A program made the position numbers and the translations under genes. A stretch of DNA of 64,000 bases, taken from Syngnathus acus. Lineage: Eukaryota; Chordata; Actinopteri; Syngnathiformes; Syngnathidae. Positions 12,201 through 31,413 of this stretch are shown here, in pieces. The DNA is taken from NCBI RefSeq assembly GCF_901709675.1, contig NC_051089.1:5996476-6060475 (forward strand), read 5' to 3'. The notes under the pieces are model-generated. The model was not told the DNA's origin. It did no database searches and was given only the letters and a program-made list of their open reading frames with translations. Position 1 is the stretch's first letter, and the number at the start of each line of letters is the position of its first letter.

Positions 12201-13384
12201 ACGTTTTCAGAAACAGATAAGGAGGTAGGAGGTTGTTTTGTTTTCTACTTGATGGGTGGGCGGGAAATCCCGTAACCAAGCTATTTGTAGACAATCCTTT
12301 AAAAAGTCAATTTACCGTGATATATGTCCTTTAAAGTGTGTAAGATTAGATGTCAAGTGACTGATGATCCATAACCAGTTTGATAATACAATCAGGAAAC
12401 TATCATTATACATTCATCAGATGAACCACTTAATTGGAAAGGGAAAAATGTCTAGTTTAATCTCACAATCTAAAATAAGTGCGTTCCTTTCCAGTGGTTT
12501 CCTGTATTGTGACTTGTGCACTGAAATGAGAGTAATGATTGAATATGATCTGCGCACTTGAATTATATAACGTAATGAGCAGAAAAAGGGAGGATACTGG
12601 AGCCAACCTAAAATTGGGGCAAATAATGAGTGAAATGAGGTCAATTAGAATGAACAAAGTGAAGGTAAAAGGGGCGGGAATAGCTTTCTGTGTTGTCAGT
12701 GAATTCAGTCATGAATGGAAGTATGTAAAAAAAAAATCAATAGACGTTCATCTTTTGAACAAGGGCCGCCCCTCGCCCCTCTTCCCGATGTCTCCTGGAA
12801 ATAGATCCAGTCTCTCTGCTCCCGTTTCAGGGATAAGCCTCACTGCTAATGGATGGTTGCATTTCAAACATGACGATGTAGTATGTGACCCAATTCGGCA
12901 AATCCAGCCGCCCAACAAAACATATTTTGAGGGCTGTCAGAAAAGTTCCAAGACTGGAGTCACAAACGATAAATCCAAACTACAAGTTGTTTTTCCTTCA
13001 AATTAACTCCTCTGGGGTCTAATGGGCTTCCCCGGGCCCTTTCTGCCATCCCTTAGATGCCTGCCTTTTCATCCTCAGGAAAAAAAACAATAACTAATTA
13101 TTCAGTTCATAGACACTATGTTTCACATTGATTGCTTATATGCAAAATGGTTGCGTCTCTGCAGTGACATCATGTCAGAAATGACAACTAAGTCAAATCT
13201 TTTGTGAGCTGCATATGGAAGTAAATGTGTCTGTTTGAATGGCTGTTCAGTCTTTGCGATATCAGTTTGACTAATTTGAATAATACCGAGTTTGGCTAGC
13301 CGCCATGTTCCTTTCGACCAGAGTACACAGAGAACAAAAGCCACGCAGAGCTGCAATAATGTTGGATGCATTGCGTTGACTTGG
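9216..13384. other. Non-coding DNA upstream of the unc13c exon
   Basis: AT-rich sequence, probably an intron within the unc13c 5' untranslated region. A T run lies at about 11,087-11,104. I see no coding exon, RNA gene or repeat with clear ends. Confidence 0.5.
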
Positions 13385-13492
13385 CATCCATCCTTCCATC
13401 CGTCCCTCCATTCGTCCATCCATCCATCCATCCATCCATCCATCCATCCATCCATCCATCCATCCATCCATCCATCCATCCATCCATTCATC
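13385..13492. repeat. (ATCC)n microsatellite
   Basis: A nearly pure tetranucleotide array, with a perfect core at about 13,416-13,487 and degenerate TCCATCCG-type units on its left side. The open frames MDGW... (minus) and IHPS... (plus) over it are by-products of the 12-base reading period and are not genes. Confidence 0.97.
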
Positions 13493-14453
13493 TTCATTAC
13501 AATACATCTTATTCTTTTGTAGTGGTTTGCATGCCTTCCTCTTTTCTGTATTTCTGGGTTTGAATCTCAAAATATCGGGCCTCCAGGTCCAGCTAATCAG
13601 ATCTGTTTTCAGTCTAGTGTATACTATGAATGTGAACTGTGCTTATCATCTGAAAGAATTTCAGCTCACCCGTGACTCTAATAAGGGTGATTAAAATGGC
13701 GGGGCCTTTGACACCTCCCCTAATCTACAGTTTCTTAAATGAATACGCCCCGGCCCCTTCATGAGGAAAACATAAAGCACGTTCCATGTCCGCTTGCTGT
13801 CTGAACAAATCACAGTAAAAGAGCGGTCGTCTTAAACGAGTGCTGATTAACAATTAGTGCGCCGCCTGGCAAAGCTCCATGGAGCCAACATCCTGACATG
13901 TGCATGTTAGGCGTTGACAAATGAAGCATTCAGCCTCTTACCCAAGCTAGCGTCGCCACACAAATGACTCGATAATACCCGCGAGGTATCGCCTGCATTG
14001 TCCCGTTAGGGTGTAATGACGCAGGAATTAGGCAGAAGGGATGAACGATGTCTGTATCATCTTTTGCACCCCATTTGCATTTTATCAGTTTGACCGCCGC
14101 ATCCAGCGGACCAGCTGCGAATGCAACGATCATTTATTCCCAGCCATACTATGTCAGACAGGTGAAATGTTCTTACAGCTCAGCTGGTCGCCCTCTCTGT
14201 CATTCTCGCCATAGCATAACGTGAGTGGCTTGTGAGAGGTTCTGATCTTGCGTCCTCGTGTGTATAAATAACCTGAGGTTTGTCGTTTTGTATGGAGACG
14301 GCACATTATTGTGGTCCATTGAAAGCAATGGGGACAGCCATGATAATAACTGCATTGATTTATTGACGGTTAAGATTTCGGTCTGTGTGTGGAATTGATT
14401 GAATAGCAAAACTTGGCTGCAACCAGCAGACATGGTGTTGATTCAGTCTCAAC
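13493..14453. other. Non-coding DNA, nothing recognised
   Basis: Single-copy-looking sequence between the ATCC array and a short transposon. I see no supported gene or repeat. Confidence 0.4.
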
Positions 14454-14691
14454 TACCGTAATTTCTGGACTGTAAACTGCACCAGCTAAAATTAGGGGAA
14501 AATCCTGTTTTGTTCATATATAAGCCACACTGGACTATAAGACGAAGGTGTTTTAATGTTTAATTTTCATATATAAGAGAATATGCACAAATCATACAAT
14601 ATCATAAAAATGATGAAAAACCCACAGATAAGCCATGCAGGATTCAAACTTGTGCAAAAAGTAGCACCTTAAAGTCCAAAAAATACGGTAA
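14454..14691. mobile_element. Short inverted-repeat transposon (MITE), 'TACCGTAtttctGGACT' type
   Basis: The left end reads taccgtaatttctggact and the right end, reverse-complemented, reads ttaccgtattttttggact, giving imperfect terminal inverted repeats. Inside are 'tataagccacactggactataagacg' fragments (split by mutation) typical of a very common vertebrate family whose ends read CCGTATTTTNNGGACTATAAG. It is about 238 bp with no coding capacity. TA is a plausible target site at both ends; the family assignment is from memory. Confidence 0.7.
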
Positions 14692-16239
14692 CCTGATTTT
14701 AAAAGAGAAACCAACTTGTGAGTTGATAGTTCACGTATGGACACTCATTACCTCCTCAATTTTGACACCATATGACTTTTTTGCTATATTTAGTGACTTT
14801 TCTGACACCTCTAGTGACTTCTCCTGGTGTTATTGGAGACTTGTGGAGATTATGAGACTCCCTCCAGAGCAGATGTTCACACCTTTGCATCCAAACTGCA
14901 AATGAACAACACCGCCACTAGTGAATTTAACAGCAACCGGGCAACGGAAGATCAATCATGGAGAAACGTGTGCGACATGTACAGTTATCTAACGTTTTCA
15001 TAAACAGGCAGATAACAAAATGTTTACTAGGTTGATGTCCATTACACTCTTTATTTTGCACATTATTTTGTCTTTTGGTGTTTTTTTTCATGCGGGCAGT
15101 TAGAAACGGGTGTTTGCGTCATTGTGGGAGTGAACACAGCTTACTTGCTTCCCGGCTAAGGGAAACTCCTTCTCTCAATCCTTTTAAATTCAACTTTAAT
15201 TTTTCATGGGGAGGGGATTGCAGAGGTTAACCTGATTAACATTTCTTTGGCTTATTTAGTTTTTTTGTGATCGCACCACAGAAGGTTGCCCTTAATGTCA
15301 AAGAGGGGAAAAGGGTAAATGGAACATCTTGCGACAGGAAAGCGGTAAATAACGTCACTGTCCTGTCAGCTCAGCACAACATGGCTAAAGCACCAATAAG
15401 CCCACATCAATAATTAAAGCAGTGGAACTGAGTCAGCTGCCTGCCTCCAAGGCACACGCAAAATAATATTTTTTTTCCTTTAAAAACATGGCAAGAAATA
15501 AATAGGTTTTCTGGGTGGAATGTAAATGTAAATATTCATAGTGTTTCCCTTTAAGACAGCTGGGAACTGTTCTGATTTCTGGGGAAAATAGCATACTATG
15601 TTTCCTTCAATATATTTCATTGATTTTACTGGCTCACAAATTAAAGTTGTCCCCTAAATCGCCTGACTTAACAATTAAACATTTTTAGTCAGTGTGAAAC
15701 TGGAAGTGTTGACTCACATTTACTTATCCCCCCCAAAAAAATCAAATTTATGAGGTCTAGCCGAAAAATGATCTTGCATGCGTGTGTGAAGAATTCCTGC
15801 GGTCCTAGTGCCAGTCCAGTTTGGGAAATCGCCAAAAGAAATTAAACAAGGAGTGGAGCCACACCTTCTCCCTAGAGCAAGCCCGAGGCCATCATTACAA
15901 GTATCCAGGGACCCATTTCCTCCATTTCCCTTGAGGGGCATCTGATCAGCAGAGCACTCTCAACCACTCCATTTGTCACACAGCTCTGCAATATGTGTGC
16001 CACTCTCTCTTGCTAACCCATTTCTCCCAATTGCCAGATCGGGGTCATTTGTGCTCATCTTTTAGGATTGGGTGAGCGGTTGGGGGGGGTGGTTACTGTA
16101 TACGCATGTGTGTTACGTCATGTCTCCAGGAGCACATGATCTCGCGGATTACGGCGGAGTGTGGATGAATGTGGGCGTGTGCGTCGCATCTGGCACATGC
16201 ATGCACACACATGTGCATGATTGCTTTCTGTAGCACCCA
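14692..16239. other. Non-coding DNA, nothing recognised
   Basis: AT-rich sequence with no supported gene. A few short frames exist on both strands but have no recognisable motifs. Confidence 0.4.
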
Positions 16240-17063
16240 TGCGAGAGAGAGAGAGAGAGAGGGAGAGGAACACACCACTGACGGCGGGGTGGGGGGTTAG
16301 CATCTTCAGATCATATTGCCTAGATTATAAATCTGTGCATTTTTTGGATAAATCAAATCAAAAGCATTGCAATGCTTTGCTCATTTCTTTTAGGAGCAGG
16401 ATGAGCACTTGTCATTGCAGCCGCAAAGGAGAGAGTGCATAGCATGTGCACCAATTATTTATTTTTTTTTCCTTCTTGAAATAAAATGAGTGCCATCTCC
16501 ATGGTCCCTCTGCATTCCGGTCAAGCAGCATGTCATGGATGCAATGACAGGCTCACAGAGAGAGACAATGGCTGGATGGAAGGTGGCGCTAACAAGAAAT
16601 AGCTCCATTCATCCTCACGCACGCTTGGAGATGTCACACGCAAAAAATACCTGTTTGCGTCAAGTTCCCGTGCAGGACGCCGGTAGTGGTGGTGTTTCCG
16701 TGTCCCCGCGTTCAAATGAGTGCTGTTCGGTGATGGTGGCGAGGTGAGGGGAGGAGAGGAGAGGAGAGGAAAGGAGGGGAGAGGAGAGGGAGGGGAAGAG
16801 GGCGGCTGGGTGCGCAGCTCACGGGAGCCTCTCACAGCAGCGGCATCATGCTTGCTGGGTGCCCGTCAGACAGCACGCATCCTGCAGCTGCGCCTCCACG
16901 TCTCTCCTCCTGCATGCTTTCTCACTCCTACCCCAAAAAAAAAAAAAAAAAAAAAGCCACTCCAACCTCCTCTAGTGTCGGTCTTGGGTGTGTGTAGTCC
17001 GAGAGGTGGATGCAGATTGGTGGCGGTAGTAGTGGCAGTAGTAATCGGGGGAGGCAGACAGCA
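16240..17063. promoter_or_regulatory. Purine-rich and GC-rich block, possible promoter or 5' untranslated region
   Basis: A (GA)n tract at about 16,242-16,267 is followed by a polypurine run of GGAGA/GGAAA units at 16,745-16,802, a GC-rich stretch with some CpGs (16,800-16,920) and an A run at 16,935-16,956. The composition is unlike the surrounding AT-rich DNA. It sits directly upstream of the signal-peptide-like ATG at 17,064, so it may be a promoter or leader, but no TATA box or start site is visible. Confidence 0.3.
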
Positions 17064-17282
17064 ATGAAGATGCTGCTGCTGGTGCTGCTTCTCCTCCTTG
17101 CTGGCCAGACTGAAGCTCGGCTCCCCTGCTTGGAGAATGTCTGTCCCCTCCCTTGCATGAAGCTCACTCCCTCGCCATCCTCCCCTTTTCTCTCTTACTC
17201 GCTCACTCTCTCTCTTTTGCCACCCCTTCTTTCAGCACAAACCGAAGTGTGCAAACTCATTGCAAAGACCAGGAAGGTGTAA
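17064..17282 (+). CDS. Candidate exon with a secretory signal peptide, unidentified
   Basis: The frame opens with MKMLLLVLLLLLAGQTEARL: a lysine, a 10-residue Leu-rich core and a good signal-peptidase site after QTEA. It continues with a Cys-containing stretch (LPCLENVCPLPC) and stops after 72 residues. At 17,180-17,235 the sequence has a long pyrimidine tract ending TTCTTTCAG, so the real gene may splice out the middle; no strong donor is visible before it. I do not recognise the protein. Chance Leu-rich frames in CTG/CTC-rich DNA are common, so this is only a candidate. Confidence 0.3.
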   Translation: MKMLLLVLLLLLAGQTEARLPCLENVCPLPCMKLTPSPSSPFLSYSLTLSLLPPLLSAQTEVCKLIAKTRKV

Positions 17283-17403
17283 AAATAGGCATTAAGGCGA
17301 GAACATATTGTGGTGAGAAAACATGAATATCTAGAATGTTTCAGATTCAAATGTAGAACAGTAACAAGAAGAATTACTTTGTGATTTGCTGCCACACTAC
17401 TAT

Positions 17404-17530
17404 TTAAAAAGTTTAGGGTCACTTTGATTGTCCTTGTTTTTGAAACACGAGCTTTTTTCCTGGACTAATGTTCTAATTTATTGGATTTTATTAACAAAAC
17501 AGATATTGTGAGTGACCCCAAATTTTTGTA
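17404..17530. mobile_element. Degenerate Tc1-like end or MITE ('GTTTRGGGTCACTT')
   Basis: The left end reads aaaaagtttagggtcacttt and the right end gagtgaccccaaatttttg, which are inverted copies. The text after the left end, 'tgtccttgtttttgaaa', matches the start of a fish Tc1/mariner family that I remember. At about 127 bp it is an internally deleted, non-coding remnant. Confidence 0.6.
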
Positions 17531-19400
17531 TTTTCCGTATATTATGAAAAACACTTCAAGGTCACAATTACTAAACAAATCACAGAGAACTAGAACAGGC
17601 AAACTCCATTTTTGTCATTTTCCCTGAGAGTGATTTGAAGTTTTATGGCTGCAGTAAAATCTGGGGCAGGGAGAATTTTGTCTTTGTGATTTATAGGGCT
17701 ATCTATCTAATCAGTCAGTATTCATAAACGTTCACTTATACTAACATGCAAATTCACTGGCACCCAACTAAGAGCGCTACTTAATTTACGAGTCTTTTGT
17801 CAGTCTGAAACAACATTGGGAAAACCCCAATTTAGATCAGTATTTATCCGGAAGGTATGTCTTATTTTCATTTCTGCATGTAACTTATAAATGACAATGA
17901 CAACGAAAAGGTTAGCCCATATATTTTTTTCCCCAAAATATCATGGTATCGTGATTTACAATGTCAGTTCTCATCACTGAGTTTCTTGTGTGAGCCAACC
18001 TAGAGTTCCTAAAACTAATCCCCTATGTTGACACACACTTGCACAGAGTATACACACACACATGCGCTATTCTTATTACGTCAACATTAATTGCTCATTC
18101 GCCTCGCACATTAGTCACGGACGCACTCTGGTGTATTAAATAAAACCCGGCGTCACGGTGTAAATATAGAATTTCACAATTCTAATTGTATTGATAGAAA
18201 TGACACCTCTTTAAAAATACTGATAAGGCAAGTCGGTATGTGTGCACCCCATGTTGATTGAGCCCTTCATTTTGTGATACCAACAAATGGAGAGAGGTCA
18301 CGTGACTCACCCCCACCCCCTTCCCCTCCCTCTCTGTCAGCTTGCCTTCCTCCAGCAGCCACTAATTGTCTGGCCTCACAGCGAAGTCACATCTCTCCCT
18401 CCCCATTCCCTCGCTGTCAAATGGGAGGAGGGAAAATGTGGGAAGATGGAGAGAGGGAGGATGCTAGTGGTCTGTGCGTGGCCCCCTTTCACCTCCTGCT
18501 GGTGACAGCTGTGACTGCGCTCTCAAACAAATCTGACCGCTTTGACTTTTTTTTTTTTTTCCCGATTGCTCAGCCAAAGAGAGCAGAAGAGCAAGTGATT
18601 TATTTTAGCAATGTGCCGTGCTTCACTTGGAGTCTAATGTGATCCAGAGTAGGATAATGGGAAGATTAGGTGTGTCTGAGAAAGACCATAATGGAGGAAT
18701 TCGGTTGTGAAATATTTGTTGCGTCAGTGCAAATCAATTTTTTCACTCTTGTCTTTTGTGCGTCGCGGTACAATATCTGAATTCACTTTGTTTGTAGCGG
18801 AACAGCTGCATACAAATATCCATCCCGATCTGTAGCGGTGATTACATCTTGTCTTTTGTTTTCATATTGAGTTTATTTCACATCATAGCTCAGATTATTA
18901 AAATGATCTTCAAGTGCTGTGTTTTGCGGTTGACTGGGGAAATAAAGCGAAGCAGTTCTTATTCCTGTGAATTTGCAGCCCAATGTTTGCATGTTGCAAC
19001 ACTGAAAAGAAAATAGAAATCCACTCTGCTCCAGTGACCATTTAAACTCCATCCAAAACCATTAAACTGGATTTAATAAGCAGTCATTTGCTTTAACTCA
19101 AATGGGCCTCAAGAGGTTTAAGCACTGTTCCAAACTGTCCACTGTATTTTATGAACTGTACGGGCACTACAGAACTGGAGGCTACTGTGTGAAAGACTAT
19201 CACGCAGAAACATCATCTGCCTTGGGCGGTCATTGTCAAAACCAAAACAGCAGAGCTGTATTGAGTTTTGCTGGATGGATGCATTAGCGGCATACTTGAA
19301 ATTGTCCAAGCAGTGGCTGTGGGTTTTTTGTGTGTTGGCTAATGTAGCCATGTGCCACATACTCTCAGTGTAGTGTCTGAAAAGTTTTTATCTGTGTGGG
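17531..19400. other. Non-coding DNA, nothing recognised
   Basis: Contains C-rich sequence near 18,305-18,345 and a T run at 18,547-18,560. No supported gene. Confidence 0.4.
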
Positions 19401-19761
19401 TTAGCGATGGGCAGGGACCAGGTTGCTGATGCCAGACTTATTTTGCAGTATCGGTCTCGCGACGTTGACCATTACCAGTATTGGTTGCCCTATTGGGGCT
19501 GGTGTATGATCAGCAGTTAGAAATGAAACAAATACAAGGATAGAAAATTGCAATTTGAAGGAAAATTACTATAATTGGGTATAGCTTTTTTAAAAAAAAA
19601 AAAACATCTGTCATAGTTTTTTGAGGGAAATATTATGTATCGAAAATGTTTGTGGTATCGGCGCTTGTTATCGGTATCATTGACTACAGAAGATGTGCAA
19701 TATGTTGAAATTCTTGATCCTTTGCGTATTTTGATAAAAATGTCATAGGGATGTCGCTAAC
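19401..19761. mobile_element. Possible decayed hAT-like element
   Basis: The left text gttagcgatgggcagg and the right text gggatgtcgctaac form an 8-base inverted pair (gttagcga). The inside repeats 'gtatcgg' / 'ttatcggtatcat' motifs that are common in fish hAT-derived short elements. The repeats are short, and I found no clear 8-bp target duplication. Confidence 0.3.
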
Positions 19762-21814
19762 TGTTTAAAATTGTAATACGTCTCCTCTAATGATGGATGA
19801 GGTGTCACATATGGGCTTCTTCACAGGTCTTGTGTTTTTAACATTAATTGGCACTCAGCTGTGAAAAGTTCACCTACTATTGAAATGCAAAAAAAAGCAA
19901 TCAATGTTTGAGAAAATGATCGCATGTAGTTGAGTAAGACCATACTCAAGGATTTTTACTTTTAGCTATCCTGTGAATCAGTTGCGTTACTACTTTAGCA
20001 TTTTAACAAGACAATTTAATTGAATCATCTTTGTTTTCAAAGTTTGAAAATGTATGTTCCAGTTACATATATGTTTGGGTTTCAGAGTTTCTGCCCACAA
20101 GCTGTATAAATGTGACCTGTTCCCAAAATGATGTAACTGCTTGACATATCACCCATGACTTGGAGGCCAGACTAGGGGAAGATCTGTCACTTTCAAGATA
20201 CAGCTGGATGCAGAGATTAGCATTTGCTCACATTGTGTTAGTTTCTGATAAACGGCACATACTTGAATGTTTGGCAAAAAGTTAAAAAGTGTTCAGAGAC
20301 TTTTATTGAGACACCCGGGAACTCTTTTTAACCGTGTACACAAAAGCATAATTCATATTTCCTTCGAATACTTTGACAAATTCTCTGCGTGACAAAACGA
20401 GAGGCAGAAAACTAAACCACAGGCAATTCACGTTCAATTCAAACAGGCTTCAAGGCTGTGACTTTTTGCATTCCCCAAGGTCACACTTTCAGAGACATGA
20501 AGCTTTCATCTTAACCCAGAAGAAACACACACACGTTAAAAAAAAAGATGAGTATATATCGTTCAAGCGTCTTCCAAGACAGACCTTCATCCTCTGGAGG
20601 CGCAAATGCTGCAGCATCAGCGCTAATGAGACAAGCAGATGGCCTTCATGTTGCTCCTTTGGAGGTTCAAATCCCTCCGTTGAAGCGTAAAGGGCTCACG
20701 TAGCACTAAATCCATCACATGGTCGCCGGCTTAAAGGAAAATATTGTTTCATTTATTATGAGAGGAATCCCCGAGTGCCTCGAAGGATGACACTGCTGCC
20801 TTCAGCTTCATCATTATTTTCATATCTCCTTATCTCATCATTGATAATGATTCAGCAAGTCAATGTTATTGGTTGAATATACGGAATATATGGAAACTTG
20901 ATTTGGTACCCCCGAGCAGAGGGCTATTAAACCCCAAACAATAGGCTCCAGCTTTTGCTTTATCAGCAGTGCTGTAATATTAGTTGCATTGTTTTAACCA
21001 CTTTTCTCTGACCATTAAAATGTATTTTATTTCATTTACGAAAACATTTTTGTGTCCACCTTTAGGACGTATAAAACTCGTGTATGTTTGGATGGATGGA
21101 TAGCATTAATATTTTATCATTAATATGTTTTTATGGTACAGCACAATCTCAATTTAACAGACTAATTGGGGTGAAGGAGTTTTTATTTGATTTTACTGTA
21201 TTATTGCTTCCAATGCAAATCACTTTGTGTCACTTTAGGGCAGTGTTAGTCACATAATTTAATTTATCTTTTTTTTTAATCATTCAAAAAACATGGCACG
21301 ACACTCAAAAGAACATTTACAACTTTGGCTTCCCACAAGAAGAGCACAAGTTGTACAAAGCTTTAACAAGAGACGCTGTCCAAAAGACACGTTGGACCTT
21401 TCACACAGGGCTTCACATGGGTGGAACCAATATGGATTTCTTTAAGCCTCCACGCTGACTTTTCTTAGTCATGCCGGATCAAGAAACGGCAGCGACCTGG
21501 ATTTCAGACAGCATTTGGAGATGGAGTGTTCTCTTCGGATCTTCTGAGCACGATAGAGATGCTCCCAAATCAATGGGTGGGGGCTTAAGTCCTTGGCGCA
21601 GTCAGAGTCCGCTGCCCGCTTTGCTCGGCTGCTGCATTGCAGATAAAAATAACAAAAGTTTATTGCAAGGTACCTTTTGCCGTGCACTGCTTAACAAATG
21701 CACTTGATCGCTTGGCATATAAAACAAAGAGAGCATCAAGTGCCTTTAATTCTGACGCTCTCTGTTTCATTGAGATTCTGACAATTTACAGTTTTGAGCA
21801 AAAAAGAGGGGGGG
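19762..21814. other. Non-coding DNA, nothing recognised
   Basis: AT-rich, single-copy-looking sequence. A short (GGAT)n start at about 21,091-21,101 did not expand. No supported gene. Confidence 0.4.
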
Positions 21815-21969
21815 TGGATGGATGGATGGATGGATGGATGGATGGATGGATGGATGGATGGATGGATGGATGGATGGATGGATGGATGGATGGATGGATG
21901 GATGGATGGATGGATGGATGGATGGATGGATGGATGGATGGATGGATGGATGGATGGATGGATGGATGA
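21815..21969. repeat. (GGAT)n microsatellite, about 38 perfect units
   Basis: An uninterrupted tetranucleotide run of about 155 bp. It is the reverse-complement motif of the (ATCC)n array at 13.4 kb. Long frames MDGWMDGW (plus) and SIHPSIHP (minus) are repeat by-products. The lack of interruptions suggests a young and variable locus. Confidence 0.98.
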
Positions 21970-23570
21970 ATTAGAAGTGGTTATATATTTAGAATTTTCA
22001 TCCACTGGAGTCTGACTGGATTCACGAAGATATAAATGACCTCCAAGGAAGTTTGTGAAAGATCGTTCTCTTAAACCCGATAATTCAGCCTGTATGCGTC
22101 TCTAATTTTATTTTATTTCTTCTTATTTTTACTTCTCGCTGTGCCTGACAGGCAAAAAGTCCAAATGATTGCTTCTATTGAGCAGGCTAACTCGGAAACT
22201 AACTCAACCGTTCAGTGGTAAAATAAACAATCAAGTTCTATTTTGTGAGTTGCTAATTTCTCTCAATGGCTCTGTGAGTTTTTTACCGCATGCCTAATTG
22301 TCAGATGTCTTAACTGGTAAACTCACCGTGTGGAATTACAGGCAACATTATTTGTGCAGAACAAAGTTTGAAGATGGCAGATAATTGCACATGCAAGGAA
22401 GTTTGCCCTCTCGCTTAATGAAGTCAGCGCCATGGGCAAGAGACCGGCTCCCAGTGGAGTTCCTCTGACAGTGCAAGTAACTGCCACCTAAAAAATTGCT
22501 TTTGAACTCTTGTAAAGGAATCATTAGGGAAGCGCTCCAGCTCCAACCGTTATTTCTGACCTTTAAAGGCGCCGATGAATGTCTCACCTTTGAATCTCAT
22601 GCGGTCGGACCACACTGTTCACTTAATCATATCCTCCCCAAGATTTTAAGGGTTGTTTTTAAAAAGTTGCTCTATTTGTGGCCTGAAGGAAGTTTTAGTC
22701 CACCTCAAGCTTTTTGACAGCCTTTATTTAGTGAAAAACACAAGTCTTAGCGTTTGAAATCATGTGAGAGCGACGCGATATATCAGTAACGAAATTAATA
22801 AGCATTTTTAAATCACAGCCTATCCATAAAAGCTTTAACAAGCATCTAGTTAACGCTTATATGATATAATATTTTGTCTCCCCTCCATACAATATCTTAC
22901 TTCTGAGGAGCAGCATTCCCAGCGGCACGAGCGACTGATGCCACATCGGGCAACGGCCGCTGCTTCAGGGGGTCTCCCTTTGCCTTTTTTGTTATTTATT
23001 TCTTTATTTTTCATCTCCCAGCGCGCTTTGTGATACTCGTTATCTTGCTCCCGCAGCCCCGCTGCGCGACTTAAACGGCAAACAGGAAGTGCTTTGCTGA
23101 CACGGCGATGCCCCAGACACCGCACACTCTTGCCGAGCTCATTTGAATGATAATCAGAATCTCGCTCGCTCTCGCTCATTGTAGAAGCTTTATAGCATCG
23201 GCACCTGAGCGCGTTCCGGTGTGTGCGTGTTTAATATAAAGGGCATGGCAACATTTTATGGTTATTTTGTGTGTATTTGTGGGAGGAAATGAAATGCGGC
23301 CTCATTACTGTATCGACGTCTTTTATGCGGTATGATGATTATGCGCGGGTGAAACCTTATGGTTATGTTTGTGTGCCGTACTGTTGTAATATAGTGTATA
23401 TATTACAGCATGCCGTAAAGCGTGCTACATCAATGAGGGCAATGGAAATCAGAAGCGGCTTGACATTATTTTTAATTGTCTGAATCGCTGCCATTGCTGC
23501 TGTGTAGTGGCTGAGGGAATCCTAATTATGCTAATGAGGTGTTCCCAAACATGCTACTAGAGAGTAAGCA
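21970..23570. other. Non-coding DNA, nothing recognised
   Basis: No supported gene or repeat between the GGAT array and the foldback-like element. Confidence 0.4.
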
Positions 23571-24360
23571 CCTAATAAAATAAAATAGACGTCTAAAATA
23601 GGTTGATTTTTAGACCAAAAATAGACGTCTAAAATAGGTTGATTTTTAGACCAAAGATAGACGTCTGAAAAAGGTTGATTTTTAGACCAAAAATAGACGT
23701 CTAAAATAGGTTGATTTTTAGACCAAATATAGACGTCTAAAATAGGTTTATTTATAGACCTAAAATAGGTTGATTTATAGACCTAAAATAGGTTGATTTA
23801 TAGACCTAAAATAGACCTCTAAAATAGGTTGTTTTATAGACCTAAAATAGGTTTTTTGTAGACCTAAAATAGACGACTAAAATAGGTTGATTTATAGACC
23901 TAAAATAGTCGAAACTAAACTGTCGAGGTAGGGTCATTCAACACAGATTTAGAAGTTTGATAATAGATTTACTTTATTTATTTATTTTAGAGGTTAAAAA
24001 AAGTAGGGGACCCTAAATTTTCCCAAGTTTCCCAACCCTTATTAATTTGCAAAATCTTGATCTTGGCTCAATTTACTAGACGTCTAAATTAAAAACATTA
24101 AATATGATCATATTTTGGAATTTTGAAGTCTGAACAAGCTGTAAGTTGTATAAATAATGCACAGAAGTTGTTTGGGTTTAACAAGCATATTGATCCGTAC
24201 ATGTGAATTGGTTATTTCTGGCTATTAAATCTATAAACCAACCTAATTTAGACGTCTATTTTAGGTCTATAAACAACCTAATTTAGACGTCTATTTTAGG
24301 TCTATAAACCAACCTAATTTAGACGTCTATTTTAGGTCTATAAACCAACCTAATAAAATA
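23571..24360. mobile_element. Foldback-like element: inverted arrays of a 'TAGACGTCTA' tandem repeat
   Basis: The left array (about 23,585-23,910) has tandem units of about 26-37 bp containing tagacgtctaaaataggttg and a 'tttttagacc' or 'tttatagacc' tail. The right array (about 24,222-24,348) carries the same units in the opposite orientation (caacctaatttagacgtcta, ttttaggtctataaacc). A unit fragment, ctagacgtctaaatt, lies in the spacer near 24,078. The block is bracketed by a 12-base direct repeat, cctaataaaata, at 23,571-23,582 and 24,349-24,360. Long inverted repeats made of short tandem units are the hallmark of foldback (FB)-type DNA transposons. No coding sequence is present. Confidence 0.6.
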
Positions 24361-24363
24361 TCT

Positions 24364-24390
24364 TGTTTGAGATAAAAGAACCAGTGAAGT
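24364..24390 (+). repeat. Solo copy of the end of the 31.4-kb inverted-repeat element
   Basis: Twenty-five of 27 bases match the right end of the element at 31,571-31,597 (shared: tgtttga...agaaccagtgaagt). It directly follows the foldback-like element, so the two may be parts of one composite transposon or a nested insertion. Confidence 0.6.

Positions 24391-31413
<7,023 letters not shown>

Noticed and set aside
13123-13570. MDGWMDGW / IHPSIHPS frames, also at 21,637-22,015.
   Set aside because: Direct translation of (GGAT)n or (ATCC)n, whose 12-base period cannot create stops.
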